64,000 bases of DNA from Streptomyces mangrovisoli (GTDB lineage Bacteria; Actinomycetota; Actinomycetes; Streptomycetales; Streptomycetaceae), in assembly GCF_000974985.2 (NCBI RefSeq), contig NZ_LAVA02000030.1:62001-126000 (forward strand), given 5' to 3'. A program made the position numbers and the translations under genes. The notes under the pieces were generated by a model, which was not told the origin of the DNA, made no database searches, and saw nothing but the letters and a program-made list of their open reading frames with translations. Shown here piece after piece: positions 1-9,935 of the stretch. How positions within the stretch are numbered: the stretch's first letter is position 1; every line of letters begins with the position of its first letter.

Positions 1-2053
<2,053 letters not shown>

Positions 2054-2191
2054 TGTCTCCGGGGACGTCCGGCCGACGCCCGCGGGTTGCGGCAGGCGTG
2101 CCGGGAAGACCCCGAGCGTACGGTCTCTCCCGCCGCGGAGCGGTCACCGCCCCCGGCACCGTGGCCGGTCCACGGCCGGCAGGGGGCCGCT

Positions 2192-2425
2192 CGCGCGGTT
2201 CCCCGCGCCCCTGATCACCTGCGGCCCGGTGGGGCCTGGTCGCGCAGTTCCCCGCGCCCCTGTCGGGGCACGGTCACCGAGAGCCCCTGAAAGGGGCGCG
2301 GGGAACGGCGCGAACGGCCACGACGGACCCGCAGATGACCAGGGGCGCGGGGAACTGCGCGAACGGCCACGGCGGACCCGCAGATGACCAGGGGCGCGGC
2401 GAACCGCGCGAACGGCCACGGCGGG
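2192..2425. repeat. Cluster of five REP-like palindromic elements
   Basis: This fills most of the gene-free stretch 2054-2507. Two copies in minus orientation (core at 2192-2210 and 2241-2260) face three plus-orientation copies. The plus copies form a 49-bp tandem repeat: 2293-2341, 2342-2390 and a shorter 2391-2425. The core is GCGCGGGGAAC(T/G)GCGCGA followed by a conserved ACGGCCACG-type flank. The same element recurs throughout the window between genes. No gene is supported here. Confidence 0.85.
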
Positions 2426-2507
2426 CCGGCACTACTCCGCCGCGTTCTCCGCAGGGTACGGTCGGCAGCGGCTGCCGTACGACGTCCGAGAGCAGGAGTC
2501 CCGCCCC

Positions 2508-3308
2508 ATGACCACCGCGACCACCCAGCGCAGCGACCGGCGGGTCAGTCCCGTGTTCGTCGGGATCCTCGCCGTCACGGGCGTCACGGGCTGGGCCACG
2601 TGGAGCGGGTTCGCGTCGCAGCCGGGGCTCGCCGTGTTCCTGTTCGTGACGGCGGCCTGGGTCGTCTCGCTGTGTCTGCACGAGTACGCGCACGCGCGCA
2701 CCGCCCTGCACGGCGGCGATCTCTCGGTCGGCGCCAAGGGCTATCTCACGCTCAACCCGCTGAAGTACACACACGCGCTGCTCAGCATCGTGCTGCCGGT
2801 GGTGTTCGTGATCATGGGCGGGATCGGCCTGCCCGGCGGCGCGGTGTTCATCGAGCGCGACCGCATCCGGGGCCGCTGGCGGCACAGCCTGATCTCGGCG
2901 GCCGGCCCGCTGACGAACGTGCTGTTCGCGGTGGTGTGCACGGCGCCGTTCTGGCTGCACGCGCTGGACGGGGTGCCCGCCGACTTCCGCTTCGCGCTCG
3001 CCTTCCTCGCCCTGCTCCAGGTCAGCGCGGCGATCCTGAACTTCCTGCCGGTGCCCGGCCTCGACGGCTACGGCATCGTCGAGCCGTGGCTGTCGTACGG
3101 CGTGAAGCGGCAGATCGCGCCGTTCGCGCCGTTCGGCCTGCTGCTGGTGTTCGCGCTGCTGTGGCAGTCGCCGGTCAACCACGCCTTCTTCGACCTGGTC
3201 GACTCGATCCTGCGCGGCCTCGGCGTCGGCGACGTGGAGACGTACTGCGGCCAGAACCTCTACCGCTTCTGGCAGACCACGGACCCGTACTGCTCGATCG
3301 CCGGGTGA
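2508..3308 (+). CDS. M50-family membrane zinc metalloprotease (site-2 protease-like)
   Basis: A 266-residue polytopic membrane protein with the zinc motif HEYAH at residues 58-62 in a membrane segment. A second M50 signature, NFLPVPGLDG, lies near 179-188 and supplies the third zinc-binding Asp. It belongs to the intramembrane site-2 protease family, which cut transmembrane substrates such as anti-sigma factors. No PDZ or CBS domain is seen, so it is a minimal member. The start at ATG 2508 has a purine-rich site (GAGCAGGAG) upstream. It is transcribed alone, with repeats on the left and a convergent gene on the right. The substrate is unknown. Confidence 0.88.
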   Translation: MTTATTQRSDRRVSPVFVGILAVTGVTGWATWSGFASQPGLAVFLFVTAAWVVSLCLHEYAHARTALHGGDLSVGAKGYLTLNPLKYTHALLSIVLPVVFVIMGGIGLPGGAVFIERDRIRGRWRHSLISAAGPLTNVLFAVVCTAPFWLHALDGVPADFRFALAFLALLQVSAAILNFLPVPGLDGYGIVEPWLSYGVKRQIAPFAPFGLLLVFALLWQSPVNHAFFDLVDSILRGLGVGDVETYCGQNLYRFWQTTDPYCSIAG

Positions 3309-3324
3309 CCGGCCCACGCCGCGG

Positions 3325-3516
3325 TCAGCCGGTGACCGGGCCCCCGTCGCCCCGTCCGGCCCGCCCGCGCTTGACGTAGTACCAGGCCATGTTGGACGAC
3401 AGGCCCGCGATCAGCACCCAGACGATCCCGACCAGGCTGCCCTGGACGAACGACAGGACCGCCGCGGCCACGGCGAGCACGCAGGTGATGAGGGCCAGGA
3501 CGGCGAGGCGGGGCAT
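3325..3516 (-). CDS. Small two-helix membrane protein
   Basis: A 63-residue protein starting at ATG 3516, preceded by AGGAG nine bases upstream. A longer reading from 3585 lacks a ribosome site. Two hydrophobic segments (about residues 4-22 and 26-45) are followed by a short basic tail ending in KRGRAGRGDGG. It converges with the M50 protease gene, 16 bp away. I recognise no family; it is probably a conserved streptomycete inner-membrane protein. Confidence 0.7.
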   Translation of the reverse strand: MPRLAVLALITCVLAVAAAVLSFVQGSLVGIVWVLIAGLSSNMAWYYVKRGRAGRGDGGPVTG

Positions 3517-3581
3517 GATGGTCGGCTCCTGTCGGGGGACACTTCGGGCACTGCTGTCGGCCACCAGTGTCCCCCATGCCC

Positions 3582-4286
3582 TCACAGGTCCGTGACGCGG
3601 AGCCCGGCGTGCGCCTTGTAGCGGCGGTTGACCGAGATCAGGTTGGCGACCAGCGACTCCACCTGGTGGGCGTTGCGCAGTCGGCCCGCGAAGACGCCCC
3701 GCATCCCGGGGATGCGCCCGGCCAGCGCCTGCACGATCTCCACGTCGGCGCGCTCCTCGCCCAGCACCATCACGTCGGTGTCGATCTGCTCGATCTCCGG
3801 GTCCTCGAGCAGTACGGCCGACAGATGGTGGAAGGCCGCGGTGACCCGGGAGTCCGGCAGCAGGGCGGCGGCCTGCTGGGCGGCGCTGCCCTCCTCCGGC
3901 TTCAGCGCGTAGGCGCCCTGCTTGTCGAAGCCCAGCGGGTTGACGCAGTCCACGACGAGCTTGCCCGTGAGCTCCTCGCGCAGCGACTCCAGGGTCTTGC
4001 CGTGGCCGTCCCAGGGCACGGCGACGATCACGATGTCGCTGCGCCGCGCGGTCTCGGCGTTGTCGAGGCCCTCGACACCGTGGCCGAGCTCCGCGGCGGC
4101 CGCCTCGGCGCGCTCGGCGGCGCGGGAGCCGATGATCACCTTCTGGCCGGCCCGCGCGAGCCGGTAGGCGAGGCCCTTGCCCTGGGGCCCGGTCCCGCCG
4201 AGCACCCCGACCACCAGTCCGGAGACGTCGGGCAGGTCCCAGGGGTCCTTCGCGGGGGCCTTCTGTGCGCTGTCGCTAGAGGTCAT
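3582..4286 (-). CDS. npdG: F420-dependent NADP oxidoreductase (NpdG/Fno family)
   Basis: A 234-residue protein with an N-terminal Rossmann motif VGVLGGTGPQGKG (about 26-38) and a GSRAAERA segment typical of NADP binding. It aligns along its length with reduced coenzyme F420:NADP+ oxidoreductases (VVDCVNPLGFDKQG, AFHHLSA). The enzyme passes hydride between F420H2 and NADP and would supply F420H2 to LLM-class enzymes such as the one at 62409-63422. A short hydrophilic N-terminal extension (about 20 residues) precedes the fold. The length is normal for the family. Confidence 0.93.
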   Translation of the reverse strand: MTSSDSAQKAPAKDPWDLPDVSGLVVGVLGGTGPQGKGLAYRLARAGQKVIIGSRAAERAEAAAAELGHGVEGLDNAETARRSDIVIVAVPWDGHGKTLESLREELTGKLVVDCVNPLGFDKQGAYALKPEEGSAAQQAAALLPDSRVTAAFHHLSAVLLEDPEIEQIDTDVMVLGEERADVEIVQALAGRIPGMRGVFAGRLRNAHQVESLVANLISVNRRYKAHAGLRVTDL

Positions 4287-4323
4287 GGGGCGACCTTACG
4301 TCCGCGCCGACCACCCGGCGTGG

Positions 4324-5397
4324 TCAGGTGAGCACCGTCACCGGGACCCGGCGGAAGGTGATCGTCTCGTAGGGGCCGAAGTCGCCCGTCTCGTACAGCA
4401 GTCCGACGGTCGAGGCGTCGACGCGGACGAGGTCGGAGTAGGCCGCGGGCAGTCCGTCGACCGTGTACGCGGGCCGCCAGGTGGTGCCGTTGTCGGTGGA
4501 GGCGCGGACGGTCATCACGGCGCGGGCGGTGTCGGCCGGGCCCGAGTACAGCAGCACGTCGGGGTCGCGGAGTTGGAGCACGCTCGCCTCGCAGACCGGC
4601 GCCGCGAGGCCGGCCTGCGGGCGGAACGGCTTCACCAGGGTCCTCCCGCCGTCCTTCGAGTGGGCGTCGGCGCGGTTGCCGGGCGACGTGGAGTCGTTGC
4701 GGGTGTTGAAGTAGACCCGTCCGTCGGGGAGTTCGGCGGCGGTGGTCTCGTTGACGTTGACGTAGCCGTCGGTGTTCTCGTCGACGTAGCCGAGGTACCA
4801 GGTCTCGCCGCGGTCGTCGCTGAGCAGGCAGTGACCGCTGTTGTACCTGGCCTCGGTGCCGGTGTCGGTGCCGGTGGGCGCCACCGTGTGGTTGCCGGGG
4901 ACGACGACCCGGCCGCCGGTCAGCTGGATCGCGTGGCCGGGGCACGTGGCGTACCAGCGCCAGCCCGCCTTCTTCACCGTCTTGGTGATCTCCTTGGGCG
5001 CGGACCACGTGACACCGTCGTCGTCGCTGTGCTGGACCCACACCCGGCGCCCGTCGGCGGCCTTGACCTTGCCGCGCAGGATGGCGTCCTCGGTCGCGGC
5101 AGCGGCGGCCCGGACATGGACCAGCAGGACGCGGCCGGTGTCGAGGACGACGGGGGCGGGGTTGCCCGCGAGGTCCTCGGCGTTGCTCGCGGCGACCTGG
5201 AGCGCGCCCCAGGTGCGGCCGCCGTCGGTGGACCGCTTGAGCACGATGTCGATGTGCCCGTGGTCGCTCGCGGACGCCACCCGGCCCTCGCAGAAGGCGA
5301 GCAGGGTGCCGGACGCGGTGACGACCACGGCCGGGATGCGGTAACTGGCGTAGCCCTTCTGGCCCGCGCGGAAGGGCACGGACGTTTCGGTGGTCAT
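4324..5397 (-). CDS. Exo-alpha-sialidase (neuraminidase) family protein without signal peptide
   Basis: A 357-residue sialidase-type six-blade propeller. The early YRIP motif carries the first Arg of the sialic-acid triad. Four Asp boxes of the form SxDxGxTW are visible: STDGGRTW, SDDDGVTW, SDDRGETW and STDNGTTW. The family cleaves terminal sialic acids from glycans (EC 3.2.1.18). ATG 5397 follows AGGAG by about seven bases, and no signal peptide or Tat motif is present, so the product looks cytoplasmic unless exported in another way. Some Asp-box proteins have other glycosidase roles, so the substrate is inferred. Confidence 0.85.
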   Translation of the reverse strand: MTTETSVPFRAGQKGYASYRIPAVVVTASGTLLAFCEGRVASASDHGHIDIVLKRSTDGGRTWGALQVAASNAEDLAGNPAPVVLDTGRVLLVHVRAAAAATEDAILRGKVKAADGRRVWVQHSDDDGVTWSAPKEITKTVKKAGWRWYATCPGHAIQLTGGRVVVPGNHTVAPTGTDTGTEARYNSGHCLLSDDRGETWYLGYVDENTDGYVNVNETTAAELPDGRVYFNTRNDSTSPGNRADAHSKDGGRTLVKPFRPQAGLAAPVCEASVLQLRDPDVLLYSGPADTARAVMTVRASTDNGTTWRPAYTVDGLPAAYSDLVRVDASTVGLLYETGDFGPYETITFRRVPVTVLT

Positions 5398-5509
5398 CTG
5401 CGGCTCCTGGGACGAGTGGGGTGGTGCCGGGCCCTGCCCCTCCCCCGGTCGGGCGAATTCGCGGTGAACTCGGGGTCACGACTGGGGCGTTGCGGAAGGA
5501 TCCGGGCCC

Positions 5510-6109
5510 ATGGATGCCGTACGCGTCGCGTTGCTGCGGGAAGTGCTCGCCGGGACCGGGTGGCTCACCGCCACACGGCGGTTCGCGGGCGCCCTGCGCG
5601 GCTCGGTGGTGGCGCACGGGGGCGGGCTGCTGCTGGTGGGGACACCGGAGTACGAGCCCTGGCACCTGGCCGCGCACCTGGTGGACGAGGCCGCCTGGTC
5701 GGGCACGCCGGAGCTGGCGCCGACCCTGGTCCGGCACGCGGCGCTGCCGTCGGACCCGGTGCAGCTGGCCGCCGGGCTCGGCCGGATCGAGGCGGCGCGG
5801 CGCGGGGAGACCCTGCTGGTGGTGGCACCCGAGCCGCCGGCCGCCGCGCTCCTGGAACGGGTCGGCGACGCCCGCCGGGCCGGGGTGACGGTGCTGGCGC
5901 TGGGCACGGAGGGCGAACTGGCGGCGATGGCCCACGAGGCGCTGGCGGTCCCGGCCGACGGCGAGCTGGACCTCGACACCGTGCAGCACCTGGTGAGCGC
6001 GGCGGCCGGGGAGAACGCGGTGCCGCTGCCGCGGGGCCGGCGACGACTGCGGGACCGGCTCTCCCGGCTGGCCGACGCGCTGACGGCTCCGCCCAGGGCG
6101 CCGTGGTGA
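5510..6109 (+). CDS. Conserved hypothetical protein, SIS-like
   Basis: A 199-residue soluble Ala/Leu-rich protein starting at ATG 5510. Alternating hydrophobic strands (GGLLLVG, ETLLVVAPE, VTVLALG) separated by helices, and the segment GTEGELAAMAHEALAVP, resemble the second half of a sugar-isomerase (SIS) fold. No catalytic signature could be fixed. It is divergent from the sialidase gene (113 bp between starts). A role with the sialidase in amino-sugar handling is only a guess from position. Confidence 0.7.
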   Translation: MDAVRVALLREVLAGTGWLTATRRFAGALRGSVVAHGGGLLLVGTPEYEPWHLAAHLVDEAAWSGTPELAPTLVRHAALPSDPVQLAAGLGRIEAARRGETLLVVAPEPPAAALLERVGDARRAGVTVLALGTEGELAAMAHEALAVPADGELDLDTVQHLVSAAAGENAVPLPRGRRRLRDRLSRLADALTAPPRAPW

Positions 6110-6160
6110 GGGGGTTGGCCGTAGCGCCGTGATGCCGTGCGGCGGCGAGGCCACAGGACT

Positions 6161-6210
6161 GCGCAGTTCCCCGCGTCCCTTCTGGGGCCGCGGGGAACTG
6201 CGCGACCAGC
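6161..6210. repeat. REP-like element, inverted pair
   Basis: A minus copy (GCGCAGTTCCCCGCG, 6161-6175) is followed at once by a plus copy (GCGGGGAACTGCGCG, 6190-6204). Together they form a long imperfect stem downstream of the gene ending at 6109. Such a stem could terminate or stabilise transcripts. Confidence 0.8.
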
Positions 6211-6251
6211 CACCCGGCACCCGCAGGCCACGAGAACGCGAAGCCGCAGGA

Positions 6252-6291
6252 CCGCAGGGCCGCAGGGCCGCAGGGCCGCAGGGCCGCAGGG
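6252..6291. repeat. 8-bp tandem repeat CCGCAGGG
   Basis: Five exact copies of CCGCAGGG lie about 75 bp upstream of the MFS start at 6367. The unit length suggests slippage-prone DNA. There is no coding role. Confidence 0.85.
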
Positions 6292-6366
6292 CGACTGTGA
6301 GGGGCGTGGGGGTGGGCCGGAAAACGATTTGCCCGCCCGTGGGAGGCCCACGGAGCATGGCACCTC

Positions 6367-7707
6367 GTGAACGACGGCTCCCCCTCCCCCGACCCCGCGC
6401 GGGCGCGCCCGCGGCGCTCCCGGCTGCGGTCCGTGCTGCCCGACCTCGCCCCCTGGCACGCCTCGGCGGACTTCCGCAGGCTGTGGCTCTCGGGTCTGGT
6501 CTCGGGCTTCGGGAGCTTCCTGACCTTCGTCGCGCTGCCCGTGCAGCTGAAGGACCTCACCGGGTCCGCCGCCGCGGTCGGCGCGATCGGCGCCGTGGAA
6601 CTGGTACCGCTCGTGGTGTTCGGGCTGTACGGCGGCGCGCTCGCCGACGCCCTCGACAAGCGCGGCCTGATCGTGTGGACGGAGGCCGGCCTGGGCCTGC
6701 TCTCCGCCGCCCTGCTGGTCAACGCGCTGCTGCCGGAGCCGGCCGTCTGGCCGCTGTACGTGGTGGCCGCGCTCTCCTCCGCGCTGGTGTCGGTCCAGCG
6801 CCCCGCGCTCGACTCGCTGTGGCCCCGGATCGTCGCCCACGACGACCTGCCGGCCGCGGCCGCGCTGAACTCGCTGCGCTGGACCGTCGGCGGGGTCGCG
6901 GGCCCGGCGGTGGCGGGCGTGGTGGTGGCGTACGCGGGGATGCCCTCCGCCTACGCGGCCGATCTCCTGACCTTCGTGGTGTCGCTCGCGCTCGTCGTGC
7001 GCATCGCGCCCTCCCCCGCCTCCCACGAGGCCGCGAAGCCCTCGCTGCGCTCGATCGCGGAGGGCGCGCGGTACGCCTGGAGCCGCAAGGAGCTGCTCGG
7101 CACGTACGCGGTCGACCTCGCGGCGATGTTCCTCGCGATGCCGCTCACGGTGCTGCCGTTCCTCGCGGACGACCTGCACGCGGCGTGGTCGCTGGGCCTG
7201 ATGTACGCGGCGGTGCCGTTGGGCTCGCTGCTGGTGAGCCTGACCGGCGGCTGGACCTCGCGGGTGCACCGGCACGGGCGGATGGTGGTGCTGGCGGCGG
7301 CGCTGTGGGGCGTGGCGATCGCCGCGGCGGGCCTCGCCGGGAACGTGTGGCTGGTGCTGGCCTGCCTGACCGTGGCGGGCGGCTGCGACATGGTCAGCGG
7401 GAACTTCCGGGGCGCGATGTGGAACCAGACCATCCCGGACGAGCTGCGCGGCCGGCTCGCGGGCATCGAACTGCTGTCGTACTCCGTGGGCCCGACGGTC
7501 GGCCAGGTCCGCGCGGGCGGCACGGCGGCGTGGTTCGGCGTGCGCACGTCGGTGTGGTCGGGCGGCCTGCTGTGCGCGGGCGCGGTGGCGTTGCTCGCGC
7601 TGTGCCTGCCGGGTCTGACGTCGTACGACGCGCGGACGAACGAGCACGCGGTACGCCTGCGGACACGGCGCGCCGCCGCGGGCACCGGAGCCCCGGTCGG
7701 CGCCTGA
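6367..7707 (+). CDS. MFS transporter, EntS-like exporter
   Basis: A 446-residue major facilitator with about 12 membrane segments. The N-terminal half carries the loop 2/3 motif GGALADALDKR. The overall layout resembles enterobactin-exporter (EntS)-type proteins (PVQLKDLTGSAAAVGAIGAVELVPL). The start is GTG 6367, with CGGAG about 12 bases upstream. It stands alone between repeat-rich spacers. It may export a siderophore or a small drug-like molecule. Its closeness to the iron block is suggestive only, and no iron box is seen in front. Confidence 0.88.
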   Translation: MNDGSPSPDPARARPRRSRLRSVLPDLAPWHASADFRRLWLSGLVSGFGSFLTFVALPVQLKDLTGSAAAVGAIGAVELVPLVVFGLYGGALADALDKRGLIVWTEAGLGLLSAALLVNALLPEPAVWPLYVVAALSSALVSVQRPALDSLWPRIVAHDDLPAAAALNSLRWTVGGVAGPAVAGVVVAYAGMPSAYAADLLTFVVSLALVVRIAPSPASHEAAKPSLRSIAEGARYAWSRKELLGTYAVDLAAMFLAMPLTVLPFLADDLHAAWSLGLMYAAVPLGSLLVSLTGGWTSRVHRHGRMVVLAAALWGVAIAAAGLAGNVWLVLACLTVAGGCDMVSGNFRGAMWNQTIPDELRGRLAGIELLSYSVGPTVGQVRAGGTAAWFGVRTSVWSGGLLCAGAVALLALCLPGLTSYDARTNEHAVRLRTRRAAAGTGAPVGA

Positions 7708-7731
7708 ACACCGGCCGCCCCGGCGCCCTCA

Positions 7732-7842
7732 GGGGGCGCGGGGAACGGCGCGATCAGCCACGACGGACCCGCACGGGGGCACCGAGGCGCGTGTTCGGCC
7801 GCGGGCCGGCGGGGGCCGATCGCGCAGTTCCCCGCGCCCCCG
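7732..7842. repeat. REP-like elements, facing pair
   Basis: A plus copy at 7732-7770 (with the GATCAGCCACGACGG flank) and a minus copy at 7818-7842 lie between two convergent genes. They occupy almost the whole gap and could serve as a bidirectional terminator. Confidence 0.8.
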
Positions 7843-7856
7843 GGGCACCCCGAGCC

Positions 7857-8078
7857 TCAGTCGTCGTCCTCCCCGGAGGGGGCCCAGCGCGGGTCGTTCT
7901 CCCATTCGAGGTTGCGCTCGCGGGCCGTCTCCATCGCGTGCTCCGCCTCCGACCGGCTGGCGTAGGGCCCGAACCGGTCCTTGGCCGGGCACTCGGGGCC
8001 CTCCTCGACCTTCTTGTGCTCCAGGCAGTAGAACCATTCGCCCGGCTTGCCCACCGTGCGCTTCTTGAACAGCGCCAT
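7857..8078 (-). CDS. Small conserved hypothetical protein
   Basis: A 73-residue charged protein (MALFKKRTVGKPGEWFYC...). ATG 8078 is preceded by GGAAGGGAG six bases upstream, which decides this start over the upstream in-frame codon at 8105. It contains two Cys (YCLEHK and PECPAK) and a C-terminal acidic tail GEDDD. The segment FGPYASRSEAEHAMETARERN resembles a SPOR-like 'bin edge' repeat, but the match is weak. It is divergent from map, with 68 bp between starts. Function unknown. Confidence 0.75.
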   Translation of the reverse strand: MALFKKRTVGKPGEWFYCLEHKKVEEGPECPAKDRFGPYASRSEAEHAMETARERNLEWENDPRWAPSGEDDD

Positions 8079-8146
8079 GACCGGCTCCCTTCCGTGGATC
8101 ACCATGAACCATCGTGCCCCAGGCCCGCTGACTTAGACTCGCTGCC

Positions 8147-9004
8147 ATGTCTGGCCAGTCGCTGCTCGTACCAGGGGAACTCTCCCCCACCCGTCAGGTT
8201 CCCGGAAACATCCGCCGCCCCGAGTACGTCGGCAAGCCCGCGCCGACGCCGTACACCGGCCCCGAGGTGCAGAACGCCGAGACGATCGAGGCGATGCGGA
8301 TCGCCGGCCGGATCGCCGCGCAGGCGATGGCCGAGGCGGCGAAGCTCATCGCCCCGGGGGTGACGACGGACGAGCTGGACGCGGTGGCGCACGCGTACAT
8401 GTGCGACCACGGCGCCTACCCGTCCACGCTCGGCTACCGCGGCTTCCCGAAGTCCCTGTGCACCAGCGTCAACGAGGTCATCTGCCACGGCATCCCGGAC
8501 TCGACGGTGCTGCGCGACGGCGACATCGTCAACCTGGACGTGACGGCGTACATCGGCGGGGTGCACGGCGACAACAACGCGACCTACCTGGTCGGGGAGG
8601 TCGACGAGGAGAGCCGGCTGCTGGTCGAGCGCACCCGCGAGTCCCTCGACCGGGCCATCAAGGCGGTCAGGCCGGGCCGCCAGATCAACATCATCGGCCG
8701 GGTCATCGAGTCGTACGCCAAGCGCTTCGGGTACGGCGTGGTGCGGGACTTCACCGGCCACGGCATCAACTCGTCGTTCCACTCGGGCCTGATCGTGCCG
8801 CACTACGACAGCCCGCACGCGACGACGGTGATCCAGCCCGGGATGACGTTCACGATCGAGCCGATGCTGACGCTCGGCACGCACGAGTACGACATGTGGG
8901 ACGACGGCTGGACCGTGGTGACGCGGGACCGCAGGCGGACCGCGCAGTTCGAGCACACGCTGGTGGTGACGGAGTCCGGCGCGGAGATCCTCACGCTGCC
9001 GTGA
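8147..9004 (+). CDS. map: Methionine aminopeptidase type I
   Basis: A 285-residue enzyme removing initiator Met from nascent proteins (EC 3.4.11.18). The pita-bread metal ligands are visible in family context: Asp near 131 (VNLDVTAY), Asp near 142 (HGDNNAT), His near 205 ([10 protein letters not shown]), Glu near 238 (TIEPM) and Glu near 270 (QFEHT). An N-terminal extension of about 40 residues ([11 protein letters not shown]...) is usual in the actinobacterial long form. A strong hairpin terminator follows at 9049. Confidence 0.97.
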   Translation: MSGQSLLVPGELSPTRQVPGNIRRPEYVGKPAPTPYTGPEVQNAETIEAMRIAGRIAAQAMAEAAKLIAPGVTTDELDAVAHAYMCDHGAYPSTLGYRGFPKSLCTSVNEVICHGIPDSTVLRDGDIVNLDVTAYIGGVHGDNNATYLVGEVDEESRLLVERTRESLDRAIKAVRPGRQINIIGRVIESYAKRFGYGVVRDFTGHGINSSFHSGLIVPHYDSPHATTVIQPGMTFTIEPMLTLGTHEYDMWDDGWTVVTRDRRRTAQFEHTLVVTESGAEILTLP

Positions 9005-9048
9005 CGCCACCCCGCGCGCGCTCGGCGCCCTGATGATCGTTCTTCGGG

Positions 9049-9080
9049 CCCGCCCCTGCTGGGGGCGGGTCTTTTCTTGT
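9049..9080 (+). terminator. Rho-independent terminator after map
   Basis: The stem CCCGCCCC / GGGGCGGG with loop TGCTG is followed by TCTTTTCTTGT, a clear U-rich tail in an otherwise G+C-rich region. Confidence 0.85.
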
Positions 9081-9140
9081 ACGCTCTTACCGACAGGCTG
9101 TCGGCAACTTTCCCGACGAAGCGTCGGGACAGGCATTGAC

Positions 9141-9159
9141 TTAGGTAAGCCTTACCTTA
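9141..9159 (+). promoter_or_regulatory. Iron box (DmdR/DtxR-type operator) upstream of heme oxygenase
   Basis: TTAGGTAAGCCTTACCTTA is a 19-bp interrupted palindrome close to the actinobacterial iron-box consensus TTAGGTTAGGCTAACCTAA. It ends 12 bases before the ATG at 9172, so a bound Fe(II)-repressor would block transcription when iron is plentiful. Confidence 0.85.
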
Positions 9160-9171
9160 AAGGATGGCCGC

Positions 9172-9819
9172 ATGGACTCCTTCTCGACCGTCATCCGCAC
9201 CGCCTCCCACGAACAGCACGTGGAGGCGGAGACCTCGACCTTCATGAGCGATCTGCTCGGCGGCCGGCTGGGGGTGGCCGCGTACGCGCGCTACACCGAG
9301 CAACTGTGGTTCGTCTACGAGGCGTTGGAGGCCGGCACCGAACGGCTCGCGGCCGATCCGGTGGCCGGGCCGTTCATCCGCCCGGAGCTGTTCCGGCTGG
9401 CCGCGCTGGAGCGCGACCTGGCGCATCTGCGGGGCCCCGACTGGCGGGCGGGCGTGTCCGCGCTGCCGGCGACGCGGGAGTACGCGGAGCGGGTGCGCGA
9501 GTGCGCCGAGAGCTGGCCCGCGGGGTATGTCGCCCACCACTACACCCGTTACCTCGGCGACCTCTCCGGCGGCCAGATCATCCGCGACCGCGCCGAGCGC
9601 ACGTGGGGGTTCGCGAAGAAGGGCGACGGGGTGCGGTTCTACGTCTTCGAGGGGATCGGCAACCCCGCGGCGTTCAAGCGGGAGTACCGGGAACTGCTGG
9701 ACGGCTTCGCCGCGGACGAGTTGGAGAAGCAGCGGGTGGTGGCGGAGTGCCGGCGGGCTTTCGCACTGAACACGGCGGTGTTCGGGGCGTTGGGGGAGGA
9801 GTTTCCCCTCAGCGCGTGA
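9172..9819 (+). CDS. hmuO: Biliverdin-forming heme oxygenase
   Basis: A 215-residue heme oxygenase (EC 1.14.14.18 type) opening heme to biliverdin, CO and Fe2+ in the cytoplasm. The proximal His is most likely His16 in TASHEQHVEAE, by alignment with HmuO-type enzymes. The distal-helix signature YLGDLSGGQ is near 124-132. The length matches bacterial HmuO/PbsA. The iron box at 9141-9159 shows iron control. It is the intracellular end of the heme route whose importer lies at 13794-16800. The ribosome site AAAGGATGG is just upstream. Confidence 0.96.
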   Translation: MDSFSTVIRTASHEQHVEAETSTFMSDLLGGRLGVAAYARYTEQLWFVYEALEAGTERLAADPVAGPFIRPELFRLAALERDLAHLRGPDWRAGVSALPATREYAERVRECAESWPAGYVAHHYTRYLGDLSGGQIIRDRAERTWGFAKKGDGVRFYVFEGIGNPAAFKREYRELLDGFAADELEKQRVVAECRRAFALNTAVFGALGEEFPLSA

Positions 9820-9880
9820 GCGCTCCGCTGGGTTCGGCGGGTGACGGCGGGCGACGGCGGGACGGTGGGCGGGTGCGGGG

Positions 9881-9927
9881 CCGTCGTGGCTGATCGCGCA
9901 GTTCCCCGCGCCCCTTTGGGGCGCGGG
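9881..9927. repeat. REP-like element
   Basis: A minus-orientation copy (CGCGCAGTTCCCCGCGCCCC) plus its CCGTCGTGGC flank lies between the convergent hmuO and phzF-like genes. Confidence 0.8.
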
Positions 9928-9935
9928 GGTTGTGG

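Noticed and set aside
2293-2425. Possible CRISPR-like array
   Set aside because: The repeats abut without unique spacers, occur singly elsewhere and have no cas genes nearby; they are REP-like elements.
4177-6132. 651-codon plus-strand open frame over the sialidase gene
   Set aside because: Antisense shadow produced by G/C-ending codons; the minus strand encodes a clear sialidase.
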